Source: Anseranas semipalmata (Eukaryota > Chordata > Aves > Anseriformes > Anseranatidae). Taken from it: DNA of 64,000 nt. Made by a program: the position numbers and the translations under genes. Positions 59,601 through 64,000 of the stretch are shown here, in pieces (position 1 is the stretch's first letter; each line of letters begins with the position of its first letter). The stretch spans positions 239,215 through 303,214 of the forward strand of contig VXAA01001402.1 of assembly GCA_013399115.1 (NCBI GenBank), given 5' to 3'. Below the pieces are notes generated by a model, which did no database searches, was not told the DNA's origin, and was given only the letters and a program-made list of their open reading frames with translations.

Positions 59601-62600
59601 CATGAGCTCATGCTCTGGATCTGCAGTTGACCTTGAAAGAACAGAGTCAGAAGTGGGTAAGAGTCAGAAGAGTACACATTTTATTATCTTTCTTTTTTCT
59701 TCTTCTTCTTAGTGTTTTTGGTGTCCTTGTTTGTAGCCTAGCAGCCTCATGAACTTTAAATAGGAATTTATGAATGATTTTCAGAAGATGACTCGCCACT
59801 CTCAAAAGACCAGCTAAGCTCTTAAAGGTCCTTCTCCCTTAGAAATGGTTCCGAAAATGTCTTCAGAAGGGCCAGGTTATGGAGAAATCCTTAAGGAAGG
59901 GTCTTGTCCCTACTGTCTCTATCAGTTCTGCATGGTCATCCGAGTTCCGTGGTTCTCTTTGTACCCTGCATTGTAGAAACTGTCCATTTATAACATTTCT
60001 GATCCTGAAATATTGCATCCAGAAGTTTTGCAAATCCTTATATCTCCTGGACACACAGGTGAGGAGAAGCCCTAGCTTCCAGCTCCCACAGCCCCACTGG
60101 AGAGCTCATGGAGCAGATGTGTGTTCTCCAGCCCTTCCCCACCTTGCTCTGAGGACACCTGCGTACCTCAGCAGGAGATACTCGTCCCTATTCGAGGACA
60201 CTGCTTCTGCTGCCTGTTACCCACTGTCTGGACCATGCAGGGTGACAGGCTCACAGCTTGGGGCAGGGCTGTCTGTCTCCTTCTTAGCTGAAAAGAAAGA
60301 ATGGGCAAATTACCAGGCTAGTGACTCGGTTTGTATATATGAAAACTAGGTCAATAAATGTTAAGTTAGACATTTGAATGGCATGTCCAACCATTCTGCC
60401 ACTGGGGCAGGTGGCCCTCCTGCTCCGTGTTGACATACTATGGAAACAACAAACATTTATCCCTGTCGGGATCCAAACCCACCTGTGGTTGGGGTTTTTC
60501 ACACAAAGGGGTTTTTCAGCTAGCCGGAACTACAGGGCAGGGTCCTGCGTCAAGGCAAGCCGTGCCAGAATGAGCAAACAGTCCTGGCGGTGCACAAGAG
60601 CATCACAGCAATGATAAAAGCATGTCAGCTTTCTCCTTACACCGGATCAATTTAGGGAGTCCTTTGATATTTATTTTTTATGTCATCCTGAATGACAGAA
60701 GGACCGAAAACTGCTTCACAAACAGTGTATGAATTAGACCACAGCATGAAGAGTGCTACCCATTAGTCCTTGGTTTGTTTTTGTTGTTTTTTGATGAGAT
60801 AAAAGGCTATTTTCAATCCACCTCCTTCAGGTGTGCAGCCCAGGTGTGGTAATGCCTGAACATAACGCTGTGGCTCAGAGGGCAATTCAGAGCACATACA
60901 GGGTGGGCATCTTAGTGAGTCAACAGAGAGAGCCAGGTGGCCCCTGAAGGCCTCTGAAGGGTGCCTTGAGACAACGAATCTGCTTTTCGTTTGCCAGGAT
61001 CATGTCAGAGCCACTGTGGTCACACGATGAGAAACTGTACAAGGTGCAAGCTCCTGCTGCCTGTTCAAATTTTGTTTGAGACAAATTAGAGGCTTTTGGA
61101 GGGGTTATTTTGCCATAGCGGATTTTGTAGTGCTGGAGGCCAAGGAGATTTCAGCAGATTTTTCCCTCTGATTCCCCCGTTCCTTCCAAGGATCGCAGAC
61201 TTCTGAAGCAAGTGGCTGAAAACAAGAGAGCAGCCTTCATTTCCCATGTGCTTCTGCGCAGCCGCCTCCTCCACTCATAAAGCAGAGCACGGAGAGGGAG
61301 GTGTCCTCCACAAATGTACGTGCAGGATTTGCTCCAGTAATCCCTACCCCGCAGAGGAAAACAGCGACCTGCATTTTTACCTTTCATTTCTATTTGAACA
61401 CTGAATGATGTGGCTTTTAGTTCAGGGAATTGATAGGGAGTGATAAAATTGCAGTAAGGTGAGATGCGATATTTTCTGCCAATATTTTTTCTGTGCTGCA
61501 GAAACCGAGTTGTCTTTCATAAACAGGTGAAGAGGTGTCTGTGGTTGTGAACATGTTCTTCCTTTTTCTTCTTGGAAATCCACTCTCAATTAGCCTGGAA
61601 CATTGGGTAAACTGGTGCTAATGAAATAAAAGGGTTTATTAGGTTACACAACGGTATGCGGGGGCTTAGGGGACAAAGTCAAACATTTACTCAGGCTAAC
61701 TTTAGGAGGGAAAACAGCCAGGGAAATCACAAGTGAAAGAGGTGAAAACCGAAACTTCATCTACCAGGCAGATTCGTAAGTTGAACGGGGGATAAAGAAT
61801 GCAACAAGGCTGCTATGTGGAGAGCAACTCCGCTTTTTCTGACTCTCTGTTGCAGTTACCACATTCCCTCCTGCTACACGACTGAACTCTGGCATCAACT
61901 TTGCAAAGCTCTTCAGCATGTTATTAAGAGCTAGTGACCATAAATATGTACTTAATACGTACTAGTGACTTCAAATTTGTACTGGTCTGTGATTTTTTTA
62001 ACTTTTAGTCCAATAGGTGCCTGAGAGCCAAAGACAGCTCCTATTTGAGGCATAGCTCCAGAGAGGTCAGCAGCACAGGACTGGGGCTTGTAACAATGCT
62101 TTTCTGATCAGATGGAGAAAAGTACTTCAGAAGAGACTAACTGTGCTATAAAAGTGCTTGTTTATTCCCTCAGACAATGCAGTGAGGACAAGTTCGGAGA
62201 GAGCCACCTGCCCTGGTTGGGACTGAGCCCTGAGCCCCAGGTCCTGCTTTCTTCTCCCAGTTAAGTAGGGAAGAAGCAGAATCAGAGAAAGGAAAAACAA
62301 GTGAGCTTGAGCTCCACATGGAACCACCAGGAAACGGGGTTTTGGTTTGGTTGACATAGCTTTAAGTAACTAGAGACCTCAGCATGGCCTAAAATGACCT
62401 TAAATAACACAAGCACAGCAGAAATAAAATAATTCAGTGGGCACTTAAACAGCCAGCTACATACACACACTCCTGCCTGCATTTTCCTGGACAGAAAGTG
62501 AACGTTGTGACCTTCCAGGACCCTTTGGAGCACTGTCTTCCTCAGCACATCCGGGATGCTAAGGGACCTCATCATTGCAAGTCCCAGCCACAGAGTGTGT

Positions 62601-64000
62601 ACAGCACAAAATGAGGCTGAGACCCCTTAATTGTCACCTTCACCTCCACCTGAACACCTTGACACCAGTGTATAAAGTCCTGGGTATGGATTGCTTGGCA
62701 TGGATTTAGCAGGTATTCTTTCTCCCACCCCCTGAAGTCACATTTTCTTACCAGGTAAATGCATGTTGCTGGAAAATGGGAATGCACCAGTATTTCTGAG
62801 TTTGATTTTGCTGGTTTTTCTGGGTGCAGAAATGTGTTGTTCGTGTCCAAAGATTAGAAACAGAAGGTTTTTAGCTTCCCAGGTATACTTAACCTAGATG
62901 CATTTTCTGGGAGTCATGATGCTCTTGGTCTAAAAAAAGCTGTTTAGAAAAGTTGTTAGAAGTGTTGCCAAAGTGGGAACCAAAGTCAGCTCAGGGCTCT
63001 GTTACAGGTGACCCTAACCTGGAAGGGATGGCAGAGGGTGAAGGCTGGGAGCGTCTGATTTTTTTTTATATTTTATATCTTCAGTAGGTTCCTGATGCTG
63101 CAGAAACTTACGCATACATTTTAGTACATGAGTAATTCTATTGTGTGTCTATATTTCAAATTAAGCATGTGATTTCAAAGGAAGGGGGCGTCTGCATACG
63201 TATGTTCTCATGAACTCTACTCCACAGGGATGAGTGATGCTGGAGCTCATTTGAAGTTTGGGCTCTCCACAGAGGTATGGTCGAGGAGCAACCTCTGAGA
63301 GTGTCCCATCGCATTTGTGTTACTTCTGACTGCAACTGAAGATGGAGGAATAATGTTCTTCTGGTTGAGGACTAAAAAAATCTAACAAGTGTGCTTAGAA
63401 GAAAACTCCCAATCCAGCTCTCTCCATGGAAAAGATCATTGACAGACTTATTTCTAACAAGCCAATAGAAAATGATTCTTGCTGCATTTAAGTGTGTTAA
63501 AAATATGCACAAAGTTTAAACATGTTTATCTGCTGCTATTTCCACTTTCAAAGAATCTCTTATTAACTTCAGTTAAAACTAATCTAGTCACTGCATTATT
63601 TTTGTATCTCCTCCTGAAAGGAAAAAGAGATGGATTTCATGATAAACTGTGTTAATTTGGGCCTTGATGCTACTTGGTGTTAAATAACAGTGTACAGAAC
63701 ATGGAAATCCTCAGTTGTGGTCCTTTTCCATTTATCTACTTTCCAAAACATATTTCTTAATGGTCTATATATTTAAGTGTAATCTTCAATAGATGTCCTG
63801 ATTCCTCCTAAGCCTATGGAAATACATAGAGCGCTATGGCTTTAGATGTGTATTTTCTTATGAAGCCTATTCTTTTCAGTTTCAAGAAATAATACATAAA
63901 ACATTTGCAATTTCTTTGACTCTCCTATATACACACTGTTATTTAATATTCCAGCTGCTAAATATGCTACCTGTAACAGCTTCCTGATGCAGCTGGTGAG

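Larger units (their letters stand above)
55986..64000. other. Downstream intergenic region
   Basis: No exon of a known gene is recognised in 8 kb. It holds one CR1 fragment, the AATAAA at 59000, and a GC-rich, CpG-containing patch at about 59255-59600. Several overlapping open frames in that patch reflect composition rather than coding. Confidence 0.65.

Noticed and set aside
59176..59712. 178-codon + strand frame and overlapping minus-strand frames
   Set aside because: The frame has no ATG at its start, no recognisable domain, and overlaps other open frames on both strands in a GC-rich patch, so composition explains it.
1..64000. Search by eye for tRNA, snRNA, CRISPR arrays and intact LTR or DNA transposons
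   Set aside because: No A/B-box tRNA pattern, U-RNA signature, regularly spaced repeat array or paired terminal repeats could be found. A proper scan (tRNAscan, Infernal, RepeatMasker) could still find diverged copies.

Overview
The window is a piece of an AT-rich vertebrate nuclear genome, almost certainly from a bird. The evidence is five CR1 LINE fragments with the typical avian CR1 3' end (the text around 'ggtcccttccaaccc' and the ATTCTATG-like end repeat), short microsatellites, canonical GT-AG introns, and a protein nearly identical to vertebrate COG6. The species cannot be fixed from the sequence alone.

There is one protein-coding gene that I can support: COG6 (conserved oligomeric Golgi complex subunit 6), on the + strand. 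Eighteen exons (numbered 2-19) are readable from 3822 to the stop codon at 54222-54224. They join in frame to 606 residues and a stop. The human protein is 657 residues. The missing 51 residues are the size of human exon 1, which should lie in the 405-base run of N at 3237-3641, inside a CpG-rich promoter region.

Layout: 1-3000 is the upstream flank, with one CR1 3' end and a pyrimidine tract. 3040-3641 is the CpG-rich promoter, a (CTGT)n run and the assembly gap hiding exon 1. 3642-54224 is the body of COG6, with long introns 4 (11.6 kb) and 13 (9.3 kb) and three antisense CR1 fragments. 54225 to about 55985 is the probable 3' UTR, ending at paired AATAAA signals. 56-64 kb is downstream intergenic sequence with one CR1 fragment, an isolated AATAAA at 59000 and an orphan GC/CpG-rich patch at about 59255-59600.

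COG6 acts in lobe B of the COG tethering complex, in retrograde vesicle traffic within the Golgi. No second gene, RNA gene, intact mobile element or CRISPR array was found, and I see no sign of a new biological system. The points most worth a second look are two intron-retaining open frames joined in phase to COG6 exons 7 and 13, the orphan CpG patch, the choice of COG6 3' end, and a few coding-like fossils in introns.
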